A stretch of DNA of 34,174 bases from Candidatus Aminicenantota bacterium (GCA_002877915.1 PNJE01000073.1:1-34174); one strand, 5' to 3'; shown: positions 8,061 to 17,586, counted from the first letter of the stretch. Numbers and translations: made by a program. The notes: generated by a model from the letters alone, not told the origin.

Positions 8061-8948
8061 TCAGCGGAAATATAAAGTATCGATTTTTAAACCGAGCTCC
8101 CGACCATTCTCAATACCAGGATAAAGCTCATTGATTTTAATGGTCTTATCTACAGAAATTACCAGTTTTAATTCCGGGTCAGAACCAAGTTGGCCGGGAG
8201 TTAAAGAATAAATTTTTTCGAATGGACCAGGAGACAAATTGAATTCATCCAATTGGCTACTCCCTAAATAAATTGAAACTCGCTGGCCTTCAACAACTTC
8301 ATTCTGTCCCCTGATCATAAGAATAGCCGGCCGTTCAGGATTCTTTAAAAGGCAAACTGCTTGTTTTTGGCTCCAGAGCTCGAATAAAGAATTGCCGGTG
8401 GCTGCTCTTGTCGGGTTGACTTTTTCCCAGCCTTCCAGAAAAACTATATCAGGGACGTCGAGGGGGCAAGGTGAAATCGAAATAGATCGCCTGAAGATAA
8501 CCAGGTAAGGACCTGGCCCAGCTGGCTCCAGAACTATCCTGAAATCAGCCTCAATCCCACGGGACATCTGCAGATTAAAGCGATCAATGAAAGGTGGGAT
8601 ATAAACATATTTTTCTGTCTCATAAACCCGATTGGGAAGCCACTTTGAGGTTTGAGGCGTAATATTAAGCTTTTCTTTAAAAATAAACTTGTCCTGCCAG
8701 ACCGACTCGGCTACCATCTGATAATCTTTGCCCAAGCCCTTGAAGGCAGAAGTGGTTATTAATTTTACTCGCAGTTTAGTCACTAAATTATCCGAGAGGC
8801 TTTTATCCGAAAATTGGGCGGTGGCGGCCAGCCCGACTACCTCGGATTCTTTCTGACAAGAGGAAAAAACAAAAGAAATCACCACGCTGAAGAAAAGCTC
8901 TATAAGACAAAAGTGTTTAAACTTTTTTCCTTTGGAAATTATCATCAC
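8061..8948 (-). CDS. Hypothetical lipoprotein
   Basis: A 295-residue protein whose N-terminus (about 1-31) is a lipoprotein signal: basic KGKKFKH, a hydrophobic core, then the lipobox-like FSSC. It is therefore likely lipid-anchored. The rest is a mixed, probably beta-rich sequence with no motif that I recognise; it includes a region on bound compounds or modifications such as SIYLGSSQLDEFNLSPG that may be a small beta-sandwich. A good promoter lies directly upstream. It is convergent with the coiled-coil gene and divergent from the DUF481 barrel gene, which suggests an envelope role but not a specific one. Confidence 0.65.
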   Translation of the reverse strand: MMIISKGKKFKHFCLIELFFSVVISFVFSSCQKESEVVGLAATAQFSDKSLSDNLVTKLRVKLITTSAFKGLGKDYQMVAESVWQDKFIFKEKLNITPQTSKWLPNRVYETEKYVYIPPFIDRFNLQMSRGIEADFRIVLEPAGPGPYLVIFRRSISISPCPLDVPDIVFLEGWEKVNPTRAATGNSLFELWSQKQAVCLLKNPERPAILMIRGQNEVVEGQRVSIYLGSSQLDEFNLSPGPFEKIYSLTPGQLGSDPELKLVISVDKTIKINELYPGIENGRELGLKIDTLYFR

Positions 8949-8969
8949 AAATAAGATAAGACTAAAAAG

Positions 8970-8998
8970 ATTATAGACGAATTAACAGTAATAATCAA
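8970..8998 (-). promoter_or_regulatory. Promoter of the lipoprotein gene
   Basis: On the minus strand, TTGATT (8993-8998) and a perfect TATAAT (8970-8975) with a 17-base spacer, about 20 bases before the ATG. Confidence 0.65.
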
Positions 8999-9202
8999 AA
9001 TTTCGTTCCCCTAAAAGCAAAAAAGGGAATTAACCCCTCTCCTTCCCTATGAATAAATAACACCCGAGAACATCCCAGAAAACAAAAAAATCAGTCGCCT
9101 TTATCGTGCTGCCTAGTAAACCTTCAGGCTCAAAAAAAGCCAGTTTTTAATTTTATTATCCCGGAATTTCAAACAGAGCCAAAAACATCATTGACTGACC
9201 TA

Positions 9203-9230
9203 TTGACAGGCGATTTATTTTTACTATTCT
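9203..9230 (+). promoter_or_regulatory. Promoter of the DUF481 gene
   Basis: Perfect TTGACA at 9203-9208 and TATTCT at 9225-9230 with a 16-base spacer. A leader of about 120 bases follows before the ATG. Confidence 0.55.
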
Positions 9231-9356
9231 GAAACCTTATGAATTTTTATTTAGTTTTAGAAAATCGATAAGTGGCCGGCCTCGGTTTTAACCCATGACC
9301 GACAGAAGATTCAATTAAAAATAAGCGACCACTTCAGAAGAAAGGATATTTAGGCT

Positions 9357-10565
9357 ATGAATTCAATTATCCCTTGGGCGATGAAAACTAAGATACAGGA
9401 AATTGTTCATTTAAGGCCAGGTTTAAAAAGCCTTTTGGCTACCTGGTTTGCTTTTGTTTTGACCTTCTTCTTTTTATTTTACCATCCGCTTCAGGGAGAA
9501 AAATTGCCAGACTCGGATACAAAAACCCGGACATTTTTAGAATCTCAGGAAACTCCAAATTCAGGTTTCAATGGAGGTGAAGCTAAACTTCAACTGGGAG
9601 AAAGTACCGATGGCCCCGGTATTCAGGAAAAGATTGAGCCTCAGGAGAAAACTACCGAGCAAAAGTCCAAAGAGCAAGAATCTAAGGGCACCCGACAGGA
9701 GCCGCAAAACAAGGCGGCAGAAAATTCTCAAGCCAACGAAAAAAAATCCCAGGCCTCAGGTGAATCCGAAAAAAAGAAAGACATTTTGAGCTGGTTGCAG
9801 CCGTGGAAAAAAACTATCGAACTCAGCTATGTGGTAACCGGTGGCAATACCGTCTCTTCATCCTTCAGCTTCGGAAATACTTTTATTCGCACACCAAATG
9901 AAAAAGACACCTATACTATCAAGACGTTTTTCCTCCGAACACATTCGACCACCATTTCAAGAAAAGCAATTGGCACTCAGGATAGCTTTACCATAGAAGA
10001 AGAAAAAAACAGGCAACTGACGGCTGAAAACTATCTCGTCTCAGGTCAGTATGATCACCGGGTCTCAGGTCGGTTGATAACTAACCTGGCTTTTGTCTGG
10101 GATAGAAATAAATTTTCGGGGGTCGAGGGGCGAGCTCTCTGGACGGGCGGCGCCGGCTTAATTCTGGCCGATACCTCCACCAGCAAGGTAAGAACCCAAG
10201 CTGGGCTTAGCTTTACTTTGAGAAAATATACCGCCCAAAGTCTTTCCTCTTTCCTTGGATTTCGCTATACCTTCCTCTGGGATCAGAAGCTTTTTGATAA
10301 TGCTTCTTTCAGCACTGCTTTTATTTTTGATGATAATCTCACCCGAATAAGCGACTGGAGGTACGAGTGGAGTAACAACCTGACTGCCCCGCTGAGCAAA
10401 TCACTGGCGCTTAAAACCAGCGTGAAAATAATGAGAAACCACCGACCTCCGGGATACGAGGTGGCTTTATACAACCCTGACGGCACCGCCACAGGATTAT
10501 CTGTCTCCATCCCCAGGCAGAAGGTTGACACCTTTTTCACCACCACCATTGTCTTCAACTTTTGA
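9357..10565 (+). CDS. DUF481-family outer-membrane beta-barrel protein with low-complexity N-terminal linker
   Basis: A 402-residue protein. A hydrophobic export segment lies at about residues 23-46. It is followed by about 85 residues of Glu/Lys/Gln/Ser-rich low-complexity sequence (about 50-135). From about residue 155 come alternating amphipathic strands beginning ELSYVVTGGNTVSSSFSFG and ending TFFTTTIVFNF, with a terminal Phe as in outer-membrane barrels. This matches the DUF481 (YdiY-like, salt-induced outer-membrane protein) family, whose function is poorly known. AAAGGA upstream supports the start at 9357; an alternative ATG at 9381 would shorten the N-terminus by eight residues. The long linker is atypical of the family. 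Confidence 0.75.
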   Translation: MNSIIPWAMKTKIQEIVHLRPGLKSLLATWFAFVLTFFFLFYHPLQGEKLPDSDTKTRTFLESQETPNSGFNGGEAKLQLGESTDGPGIQEKIEPQEKTTEQKSKEQESKGTRQEPQNKAAENSQANEKKSQASGESEKKKDILSWLQPWKKTIELSYVVTGGNTVSSSFSFGNTFIRTPNEKDTYTIKTFFLRTHSTTISRKAIGTQDSFTIEEEKNRQLTAENYLVSGQYDHRVSGRLITNLAFVWDRNKFSGVEGRALWTGGAGLILADTSTSKVRTQAGLSFTLRKYTAQSLSSFLGFRYTFLWDQKLFDNASFSTAFIFDDNLTRISDWRYEWSNNLTAPLSKSLALKTSVKIMRNHRPPGYEVALYNPDGTATGLSVSIPRQKVDTFFTTTIVFNF

Positions 10566-10573
10566 GTCCAGCC

Positions 10574-10602
10574 GCGATTTTAGGCTTCGAGGCTAAAGTC
10601 GC
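10574..10602 (+). terminator. Stem-loop just after the DUF481 gene
   Basis: GCGATTTTAG (10574-10583) pairs with CTAAAGTCGC (10593-10602): ten pairs, including one G-T wobble, around a nine-base loop, nine bases after the stop codon. There is no T tract, so Rho-independent termination is doubtful; it may protect the mRNA 3' end. Confidence 0.4.
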
Positions 10603-10623
10603 TATCTTGATAATCCGCCCTTA

Positions 10624-10652
10624 TTGAAAAAACAGACATAATGCTCTATGAT
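10624..10652 (+). promoter_or_regulatory. Promoter of rph
   Basis: TTGAAA at 10624-10629 and TATGAT at 10647-10652, spacer 17, about 45 bases before the start codon. Confidence 0.55.
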
Positions 10653-10696
10653 AGAAAAATAAATTTCTAATTTTTTTTACAAAAATTTTCTGCTGG

Positions 10697-11500
10697 ATGG
10701 GAGAGGAGAGCAAATTGAGTGTTAAAAAAGCGGCCAAAAAAACAACCAAACCATCCTTTAGCCGGCCCTCCGGAAGACTTTATGATGAGCTAAGGAGTCT
10801 CACCCTTAAACCTGATTACTTAGAATTTGCTGAAGGTTCGGCCTACATTGAAATGGGCAAAACCAAGGTAGTAGCTTCAGCCTCAATAGAGGAAAAAGTA
10901 CCCCAGTTTTTAAAAGGCACCGGTTCCGGCTGGATTACGGCCGAATATTCGATGCTTCCCCGGTCGACAGAAAAAAGAACTCCCAGAGAGAGAACCCAAG
11001 GAAAAATTTCAGGTCGCACTCAGGAAATCCAGCGCCTGATAGGCCGGGCCTTGAGAGCGACAACCGACCTCACCTTGTTGGGCGAGCGAACTATTATCAT
11101 TGACTGTGATGTAATTCAAGCTGATGGCGGAACCAGGACTGCTTCTGTTAATGCTGGCTGTATTGCTTTAGCTCTCGGCCTGAAAAAGCTGCTGGATGAA
11201 GGCTTAATTTCAACCTTTCCTATGCGGAATCTGGTAGCCGCCGTCAGTGTAGGCCTGGTTGAGGGAATAAAGCTGCTGGATCTCGATTATTTAGAAGATT
11301 CTCAAGCTGAAGTAGATATGAACGTAATCGAGACTGACCGCGGCCAGCTGGTCGAAGTCCAAGCTACAGCTGAAAAGGCATCTTTTTCTAAAAGTGAACT
11401 TTCGGCCCTGCTAAAACTGGCTGAAAAGGGGATAAAAGAAATACTCGAGGCTCAAAGAGCTTTACTGAAAAAAATCCATCCGGTTTTTATCGCCTTCTAA
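10697..11500 (+). CDS. rph: Ribonuclease PH
   Basis: A phosphorolytic 3'-to-5' exoribonuclease that trims tRNA 3' ends. The 267-residue length fits the family plus a basic N-terminal extension of about 20 residues. Landmarks are GSAYIEMGKTKVVASASIEE, the phosphate/RNA-binding stretch AEYSMLPRSTEKRTPRE, SGRTQEIQRLIGRALRA, and CDVIQADGGTRTASVNAG. Two starts are possible: ATG at 10697, with a poor ribosome site, and TTG at 10715, with GGAG six bases upstream. The second may be the true one. The last bases overlap the convergent HD-GYP gene. It stands alone without the usual nucleotide-pyrophosphatase partner. Confidence 0.93.
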   Translation: MGEESKLSVKKAAKKTTKPSFSRPSGRLYDELRSLTLKPDYLEFAEGSAYIEMGKTKVVASASIEEKVPQFLKGTGSGWITAEYSMLPRSTEKRTPRERTQGKISGRTQEIQRLIGRALRATTDLTLLGERTIIIDCDVIQADGGTRTASVNAGCIALALGLKKLLDEGLISTFPMRNLVAAVSVGLVEGIKLLDLDYLEDSQAEVDMNVIETDRGQLVEVQATAEKASFSKSELSALLKLAEKGIKEILEAQRALLKKIHPVFIAF

Positions 11501-12900
11501 CTGCGCCACTTATATCCTTTTTCTCTGAAAAGCCGGACGCAGGCTTCAACCACTTTCTGGTCATAAAGAACTCCGGCGCCATTCTCAATCTCAGTTAGCG
11601 CTTCTTCCAGGGCAAAGGCTTCTCGATACGGCCGATGGGAAGACATAGCCTCTATGGCATCAGCCACTGCCAGGATTCTGGCTTCCAGCTTTATTTCATC
11701 GCCCTTTAAACCACGCGGATATCCAGACCCATTAATCCTTTCATGATGCTGGTAAACTATTTCGGCCACCGGCCAAGGAAAATCAATCTCTTTAAGTAAA
11801 TCATAACCTATTTGAACATGATTCTTAACCAGTCCCCACTCGCTGCTATTTAGATTCCCAGGTTTACTCAAGATTTCAGAGGGAACAACAATTTTACCGA
11901 TGTCATGAATCTGGGCGGCTAACCGCAGTCCCTCGATTCTATCAGCCGGAAGACCCATTTCCGAGGCAATGGCCCTGGCGAGATCGGCGACTCTTTTTTG
12001 GTGTCCGCCGGTATAAGGGTCCTTATAATCTATTAGCTTATGGAGAACCTCAATAACCGCACCGAATGCTCCTCGCAGTTGCTCTAAGGTCCTGGATAAT
12101 ATTTTTTCTACTTCCTTTCTATAGGTCAGATCATAAATCACTGTAAGGGCCGCTGAAGCCCCCCGATAATTAATCAGGCTGACATCCACTCCAATCCACA
12201 GCTTCCGACCATCCTTACGAGGAACCTCAAGCTCAAAATGCTTGATTAGAGGCCCTCCGGAGATGGCCTTCTGATATAACTCCTCTATCTTTTCTTTTTG
12301 CTGTTCATCCAAAAAATCGGAATAGTGGGCTCCAATGATTTCTTCCGGGGAAAAGCCGAATATTTCCGAGGCTGCCTGGTTGGCGAATTTGAACTTACCA
12401 TCCTGGACGATAACCACCGGTGTCCGCATATTATTTAAAAGATTGTCAGTCAGAATTTCTCTTTCTCTAAGCTCTTCTTCAACTTTAACTTCTTCAGTCA
12501 CTTCCCGCACGACGCCGGCCACCCTTTCGCCGGCAATCTGGGAAGTATGAAATTCTAGGTGAATTAGCCGCCCTGTCTTGGTGAAAACCCTTAGCCGATA
12601 AACTGGCGCTACCGAGCGCCCAGAGCGTCGGGCTTCCCGGCGCTCGAGAATTATTTCCCTATCTTCGGGATAAACTTGCTTTAAAAAATCTTCAACTTTT
12701 AAAGAGATAATTTCTTCTGGAGACAATTCCAGCATTTTGGCCAGGGCAGGATTAACATATTCAAAGCCATTTGGACCGATGATATAAAATCCTTCCCGGG
12801 ATTCTTCCACCAGCACCCGGTAAAGCTCTTCTTTCAAGCCTAAAATATAGGCTTTGTCTCCCGCCCGAAAATGAGGTTTTTTAAAATCTTCCTTTTCCAT
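11497..12900 (-). CDS. PAS-PAS-HD-GYP protein (c-di-GMP phosphodiesterase-like)
   Basis: A 467-residue cytoplasmic signalling protein. Two PAS domains occupy about residues 25-140 and 150-270; each is followed by a PAC-type strand region (VAGVVREVTEEV; SAALTVIYDLTYR). The C-terminal HD-GYP domain (about 285-465) has HQKRV, HDIGKIVVP, the NHVQIG histidine, the YQHHER pair, GSGYPRG and VADAIEAM, so the metal site and GYP motif are intact and c-di-GMP hydrolysis is expected. No membrane segment is present, so it would sense an internal signal. AAGGAG upstream supports the start. Its stop overlaps the end of rph by three bases. Confidence 0.92.
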   Translation of the reverse strand: MEKEDFKKPHFRAGDKAYILGLKEELYRVLVEESREGFYIIGPNGFEYVNPALAKMLELSPEEIISLKVEDFLKQVYPEDREIILERREARRSGRSVAPVYRLRVFTKTGRLIHLEFHTSQIAGERVAGVVREVTEEVKVEEELREREILTDNLLNNMRTPVVIVQDGKFKFANQAASEIFGFSPEEIIGAHYSDFLDEQQKEKIEELYQKAISGGPLIKHFELEVPRKDGRKLWIGVDVSLINYRGASAALTVIYDLTYRKEVEKILSRTLEQLRGAFGAVIEVLHKLIDYKDPYTGGHQKRVADLARAIASEMGLPADRIEGLRLAAQIHDIGKIVVPSEILSKPGNLNSSEWGLVKNHVQIGYDLLKEIDFPWPVAEIVYQHHERINGSGYPRGLKGDEIKLEARILAVADAIEAMSSHRPYREAFALEEALTEIENGAGVLYDQKVVEACVRLFREKGYKWRS

Positions 12901-13386
12901 CCTAACTCCTTAGCCCAGCTCATCAATCCTTTTTATAAAATTTTTTCTTATAAAGCAAGATTTTTCTTAAAATTTGGCCAATTTATAACATTTATTGTCA
13001 TGAGAATAGCCGGCGAGCTGATATTTATATGCTCAACTTATTTAAATAAATTTATTTCCTAAATAAACCGGGTTTTATGAAAGTACAGCTATTATGCTCA
13101 GATTACTAATTACTTGCTTTTATCCTATTTAACTCGTTTTTATTTTATAAATTCCAGCAATTGCCCGGTCTTAGAAATATAACTTGACTTTAAAATTTAT
13201 TAGAATTAATATCTTTCTTTGATAAAAAGGACCTTTCAAAATAGCCTGAGCCGATAAAGCAAGAAAATATGAACAATAAAGCGGGTGTTTCTTTTTTTCT
13301 AAGGAATATTTTTATTTTTTTCAGCAGATCCAGGCTTAAAATTTTTGATTTAATAATAAAAGCATCATAATTGGAGGGAGGTTAAG
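12901..13386. other. Divergent A+T-rich intergenic region
   Basis: This stretch of 486 bases separates the HD-GYP gene (leftward) from the flotillin gene (rightward). It is strongly A+T rich and holds one good rightward promoter (13184-13212), leaving a leader of about 165 bases. No riboswitch, tRNA or repeat was recognised, although the long leader leaves room for regulation. Confidence 0.5.
13184..13212 (+). promoter_or_regulatory. Promoter of the flotillin-aminotransferase operon
   Basis: TTGACT at 13184-13189 and TAATAT at 13207-13212, spacer 17. Confidence 0.5.
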
Positions 13387-14835
13387 ATGCCATTAACTAC
13401 GTGGCTTATAATTATCGGAGCAATTATTGTTTTCTTGGCTATTGTTGGCCTAATATTAGCTATTCAATACCGGAAAGTTGGGCCCAACGAGGCCCTAATT
13501 ATTGCTGGCGGGCGCAAGAGGACAGTTTCCCTGCCTGATGGAACAAAGATAAAGGTCGGATATAGATATAAGCTGGGTGGTGGTACCTTTGTCTGGCCAT
13601 TCATTGAAAAAGTTTATGCTTTGCCCCTCGAAGTTATCACTCTTTTTATAAAAACGCCTGAAGTCCTGACTCATGGGGGGATTCCAATTCTGGCCGAGGC
13701 TTCAGCTCAGGTCAAGGTGGGCTCAAGAGACCTGGACATCAGGTTAGCCGCAGAACAATTCCTGGGCACAGGAAAAGAAGGTATCCGCGATGTGGCTATG
13801 AACGTCCTCGAAGGCAAAATGCGAGAAGTCATTGGGACAATGACCGTTGAGGAAATTTACCGGGGGCGCCAGGAATTTTCGCGAAGAGTTATTGAAGCCA
13901 CTAAGGAAGACCTTTCCAAGATGGGTCTGGTTATCCTTTCTTTTTCCCTCAAAGATATCAGTGATACCCAGGGTTATATCGATGCCTTGAGCAAACCGGT
14001 AATTGCCGCCGCCAAAAGGGATGCCGCTATTGCCCAGGCAGAAACAGAAAAGGAAGCTATTATCAAATCATCCCAGGCCCGGAAAGAAGCCGAAGTTGCC
14101 CGGCTGCAGTCTGAAGCTCAGATTGCCAAAGCTCAGTGGGAAAATGAAGCCAAGAAGGCTGAATCCCAAGTGTTTGTCAACCAGAAAAAAGCCCAGGCTG
14201 ATTTTTCTTACGAGCTGGAAAAAAATAAATTGTCCCAGGAGATAAAAAAGGAAGAAGCTAAGGTCAAGCAGATTGAAAAAGAGGAAGCCATTAAGATTGA
14301 AGAGCTGGAGATCAGGCGCAAGGAAAGAGAACTTGAAGCTAATGTCTTAAAGCCGGCTGATGCCCGCAAATATCAGATTAAGGCTGAGGCTGAAGCCGAA
14401 GAAATCAGGTTGATGGCGGAAGGCAAAGGCAAAGCCGAAGCTATGCGCCTGGAAGCTCAGACAAAAGCCGAAGAGATCAGGCTCCGCGGCCTGGCCGAGG
14501 CTGAAGCTATGATGAAAAAAGCCCAGGCCTGGGAAAAGTATAACGAGGCCGCTATCCTGGAAACCTTCATTAAGGTTATGCCTGAGCTGGCGAAAGCAGT
14601 GGCTGAGCCTCTCTCCAAGGTGGAAAAAATCGTCATCATCGGTGGAGATAAGGGAGTGGGAACAAGCCAGATTACCGGCCAGGTAACTGAAATAATTGCC
14701 CAGATGCCCGAGATAATAAAGACACTCACCGGGGCCGACCTTAACCAGTTTTTAAAAAACAAGCTCAGTGGAACCACGCCTAAAGCTCAGCCGGAAGATG
14801 CCTCCGCTCAGGGCAAAACTCCTGATAAAAAATAA
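13387..14835 (+). CDS. floT: Flotillin-like SPFH/band 7 protein
   Basis: A 482-residue membrane scaffold. Residues 5-27 form a membrane segment; the SPFH domain follows (about 30-205; [36 protein letters not shown]). A long Ala/Glu/Lys-rich coiled coil (about 210-385) contains repeats such as [21 protein letters not shown] and [15 protein letters not shown], and the flotillin C-terminus starts near [20 protein letters not shown]. Order and length agree with YuaG/FloT, which oligomerises into membrane microdomains in Bacillus. A strong ribosome site (GGAGGGAGG) precedes the ATG. It is 32 bases upstream of the aminotransferase fusion, so the two are probably cotranscribed. It lacks the usual NfeD partner here. 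Confidence 0.93.
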   Translation: MPLTTWLIIIGAIIVFLAIVGLILAIQYRKVGPNEALIIAGGRKRTVSLPDGTKIKVGYRYKLGGGTFVWPFIEKVYALPLEVITLFIKTPEVLTHGGIPILAEASAQVKVGSRDLDIRLAAEQFLGTGKEGIRDVAMNVLEGKMREVIGTMTVEEIYRGRQEFSRRVIEATKEDLSKMGLVILSFSLKDISDTQGYIDALSKPVIAAAKRDAAIAQAETEKEAIIKSSQARKEAEVARLQSEAQIAKAQWENEAKKAESQVFVNQKKAQADFSYELEKNKLSQEIKKEEAKVKQIEKEEAIKIEELEIRRKERELEANVLKPADARKYQIKAEAEAEEIRLMAEGKGKAEAMRLEAQTKAEEIRLRGLAEAEAMMKKAQAWEKYNEAAILETFIKVMPELAKAVAEPLSKVEKIVIIGGDKGVGTSQITGQVTEIIAQMPEIIKTLTGADLNQFLKNKLSGTTPKAQPEDASAQGKTPDKK

Positions 14836-14867
14836 ATGACCGGACAAAATAGGAAAGTAGGACAGCC

Positions 14868-17192
14868 ATGGTTTCAGAAAGAGTGACGAAAATAGGGGCT
14901 TCTCCCACCTTAAAGATTTCAGCCAAGGCCAAAGCCATGAAAGCCGAAGGCCTTGACGTTGTGGACTTAAGCGTTGGTGAGCCGGACTTTCCAACACCGG
15001 AAAATATAAAATCGGCAGCCATAAAAGCTATTGAGCAGAATTTCACCAAATACACAGAAAATGACGGCATTCCTGAATTGAGAAAGGCGGTTTGCCTGAG
15101 GCTAAAAGAGGACTACGGGGTGGAATATAAGCCCAATGAAATTTTAGTCTCGAGCGGCGCTAAGAACTCTCTATTTAATTTAATTCAGGCCATTGTTAAT
15201 GAGGGAGATGAAGTCATCATTCCGGCTCCTTATTGGGTAACCTATCCTGAATGTGTCAACCTGGCCAAGGGGAAACCGGTTATCGTCGAGACCAGGGAGG
15301 AAGATGGATTTTTGCTGACGCCGGGATTGCTGCGGGCAGCTATTACCCCCTCGACCAGGGCTTTGATACTTAATAATCCCGGCAATCCAACCGGCGCAGT
15401 TTACAGCGAAGAACAGCTCCGAGCCTTGGCCGAAGTTATAAAAAAGGAAGATATTTATATCATCGCTGATGAAATTTACAGCCGCCTGGTTTTTGATGGT
15501 TTCCGCTTCGTGAGTTTTGCCGCCCTGGGAGAAGATATCAAGAAAAAGACCATCCTGATTACCGGAGTTTCCAAGAGCTATTCTATGACCGGGTGGAGAA
15601 TTGGCTTTGCGGCTGGCCCGACTGAGATAATAAGTGCTATGTCAAAGGTCCAAAGCCATACCACTTCTAACGCCTGCTCGATATCGCAGAAAGCCAGCGT
15701 TGAAGCTTTGGTGGGCCCGCAGTATGAAGTAAATAAGATGGTGGCAGAATTTCAGAGAAGGCGAAATTATGTCTTGATGAGGCTGCAGCAAATTCCAGGG
15801 ATTTCCTGTTTCAAGCCTCAGGGAGCTTTTTATGTCTTTCCCAACGTAAAGTCGTTTTATGGAAAAGAGGCTGGCGGAATCCAGATTAGAAATTCTTACG
15901 GGCTGGCTTATTATCTTTTGAAGGAAGCGCAGGTAGCTATAGTGCCCGGGGATGCTTTTGGAGCCGATGATTACATCAGAATTTCCTACGCCACTTCGAT
16001 GGCCAACCTGGAAAAAGGTCTCGACCGAATCGCCGAAGCTATGTCCAGGCTTAAAACGGCCAAGAAAGTTAAACAGATTTATCTGCAGAATTACGTAACC
16101 AGAGTGAAAAAACCGGTGCCAATTGAGGTAGTGAGCGAAACCAAAATGCGCGATGCCCTGGTAGCCGAAATGGAAAGCCATCTTGGTTACGAGAATTATT
16201 ATGAGTGGAATGCCAATATTAACGGGACAATTGTTCAGCTCAAAACCAACGTCGGGCATCTATATGATTTTTGGGTAGAAAATTGGTTTCCTGGCCAGAT
16301 TGAAGCCGGGCTCGAACCGCACGCTATAATTTATGCTGTGGACAATGTAGCCGGGAGAGAGCCGCGCGCTTATTATCATCCGGAGACGAGAACCGGTCTT
16401 CTCGTTAACACGGATAATTACGGCGCCTTGAGAAAATTAGCCCTGGGAATGGTTATTGATTCGCAGGAACACTTAGGAATAAATGCCGTAAGGGGCATGG
16501 CGGTGGCGGCGGATGGCAATTCTCTTATTCTTATCGGTCAACCAGGAACTGGCAAAACCGAGCTGTTCTTTAAGTTGCTAAAAAAAACATCTGTCCAGGC
16601 ACAGACCAATGAGATTCTGTTTGTGAGATTTTCCGGAAACCGGGCGGTTGCCGATAGCGTTGAAAGGAAATTCTACATCCCGACCAATACGGTTGAGCTT
16701 TACGACAAGTTAGCCAAATTATTTGACCACAGCAAGTGTGAGAATGTGGTTACCCGGCGGGAAGATTGCACTGACCGAAAATGCCCGATGCAGGATGACT
16801 GCCGGCTGGACAAGGGCGCGCCTTATTGTTTCAGGGCTTCAAGCGAGTCCCAGGCTATGCTCGACCCGAATTGGATCTCGGGGCCATCAGGTTATGTAAA
16901 GAGGACAAATCTTAAAGCTTTGGTGATTTTGAGAAATGATCAGACCTCACCGGCTGTTGTTGAGCTAACAAAAGAAGAAGCCTTGAAGTGCCTGGAATCC
17001 GGCGAGCCAGCGGGAGCCATCAAGGCAGTTTCGGCTAAAGCCCAGCCATTTTTTAATCCTCATCTTATAGTGATGAATGAAGATAAGATGGCTTTAGAGC
17101 GAATGTTCTTCAGTCGGTTGCTCGACCAGGTCAAGTGCTATTTGGCCAACAGCGCCGTCGTGACCGCGGACCAGCTCAAATCCCTGCTCTAA
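14868..17192 (+). CDS. Class I/II aminotransferase fused to a PEPCK/HprK-like P-loop domain
   Basis: A 774-residue two-part protein. Residues 1-400 form a complete aspartate-type PLP aminotransferase: VDLSVGEPDFPTP, NNPGNPTGAVYS, DEIYSRLVFDG, and SKSYSMTGWRIGF with the PLP lysine K236. Free aspartate aminotransferases end at about this length. Residues 405-774 are a second domain with no similarity to aminotransferases. It has a Walker A loop GQPGTGKTEL (557-566) and a five-cysteine cluster (C624, C634, C639, C645, C654) that could bind a metal. Its end contains FFNPHLIVMNED. The P-loop and surroundings recall the PEP carboxykinase/HPr kinase group, but this is an inference. The frame is continuous, with no stop between the halves. 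The start has a ribosome site (AGTAGGA). Confidence 0.85.
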   Translation: MVSERVTKIGASPTLKISAKAKAMKAEGLDVVDLSVGEPDFPTPENIKSAAIKAIEQNFTKYTENDGIPELRKAVCLRLKEDYGVEYKPNEILVSSGAKNSLFNLIQAIVNEGDEVIIPAPYWVTYPECVNLAKGKPVIVETREEDGFLLTPGLLRAAITPSTRALILNNPGNPTGAVYSEEQLRALAEVIKKEDIYIIADEIYSRLVFDGFRFVSFAALGEDIKKKTILITGVSKSYSMTGWRIGFAAGPTEIISAMSKVQSHTTSNACSISQKASVEALVGPQYEVNKMVAEFQRRRNYVLMRLQQIPGISCFKPQGAFYVFPNVKSFYGKEAGGIQIRNSYGLAYYLLKEAQVAIVPGDAFGADDYIRISYATSMANLEKGLDRIAEAMSRLKTAKKVKQIYLQNYVTRVKKPVPIEVVSETKMRDALVAEMESHLGYENYYEWNANINGTIVQLKTNVGHLYDFWVENWFPGQIEAGLEPHAIIYAVDNVAGREPRAYYHPETRTGLLVNTDNYGALRKLALGMVIDSQEHLGINAVRGMAVAADGNSLILIGQPGTGKTELFFKLLKKTSVQAQTNEILFVRFSGNRAVADSVERKFYIPTNTVELYDKLAKLFDHSKCENVVTRREDCTDRKCPMQDDCRLDKGAPYCFRASSESQAMLDPNWISGPSGYVKRTNLKALVILRNDQTSPAVVELTKEEALKCLESGEPAGAIKAVSAKAQPFFNPHLIVMNEDKMALERMFFSRLLDQVKCYLANSAVVTADQLKSLL

Positions 17193-17200
17193 AAATCGGT

Positions 17201-17390
17201 AAAAATCGGGACACCCTAGATTTTTCCGAATTTTCATAATAAATCGCATAAAAATCGGGACACCCTAGATTTTTCCGAATTTTCATAATAAATCGCATAA
17301 AAATCGGGACACCCTAGATTTTTCCGAATTTTCATAATAAATCGCATAATAAATCGGGACATCTTATATTTCCCCGAATTTTCATAATAG
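17201..17390 (+). repeat. Tandem 49-bp REP-like repeats (three exact, one diverged)
   Basis: Units start at 17201, 17250, 17299 and, diverged, 17348. The first three look identical over 49 bases. Each begins with a hairpin: AAAAATC and GATTTTT arms, with GGG-ACA-CCC inside and a two-base TA bulge. The imperfect palindrome with a bulge resembles bacterial REP elements, and its position between convergent genes is typical. The hairpin with flanking A and T runs might also end transcription in both directions. No transposase is nearby. Confidence 0.85.
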
Positions 17391-17551
17391 CATCCTCGCC
17401 ATGATAATAGCCTGCGATTAATAACCTACGAGCTGCCGGCTTGCTCTATTATTTCAACTCAGTCTCTTTTTAACTCAAAAGGCAAGACAAATTATCAAGA
17501 AAATTAAGATCCCCGGCTATTTGCTGGCTTTTTACTTTGTCCTCTTGGGAT

Positions 17552-17586
17552 AAAAAAATCGGAAAAATCTAGCGTGTCCCGAATTT
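17552..17586 (-). repeat. Inverted copy of the REP-like hairpin
   Basis: Read on the minus strand this stretch gives CGGGACACGCTAGATTTTTCC, which differs from the tandem units (CGGGACACCCTAGATTTTTCC) at one base. Together with the tandem array it frames about 160 bases, as in a BIME-like or small mobile unit. Confidence 0.7.

Larger units (their letters stand above)
8949..9356. other. Divergent intergenic region with two promoters
   Basis: This 408-base A+T-rich stretch separates the lipoprotein gene (leftward) and the DUF481 gene (rightward). It carries one convincing promoter for each. I see no RNA gene, repeat or operator; GGCCGGCC near 9274 is only a short palindrome. Confidence 0.6.

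Noticed and set aside
12871-13062. 63-residue plus-strand frame in the HD-GYP/flotillin gap
   Set aside because: It is A+T rich, overlaps the start of the HD-GYP gene, and has no ribosome site or family resemblance.
13213-13386. Possible riboswitch in the flotillin leader
   Set aside because: The leader is long enough, but I could not match it to any known aptamer consensus, and the sequence is mostly A+T rich with no strong stem.
15642-16259. 205-residue minus-strand frame
   Set aside because: It is antisense to the aminotransferase fusion, which has clear family motifs in the other frame.
17201-17390. CRISPR-like direct repeats
   Set aside because: The whole 49-base unit repeats, with no unique spacers between copies, and no cas genes are present.
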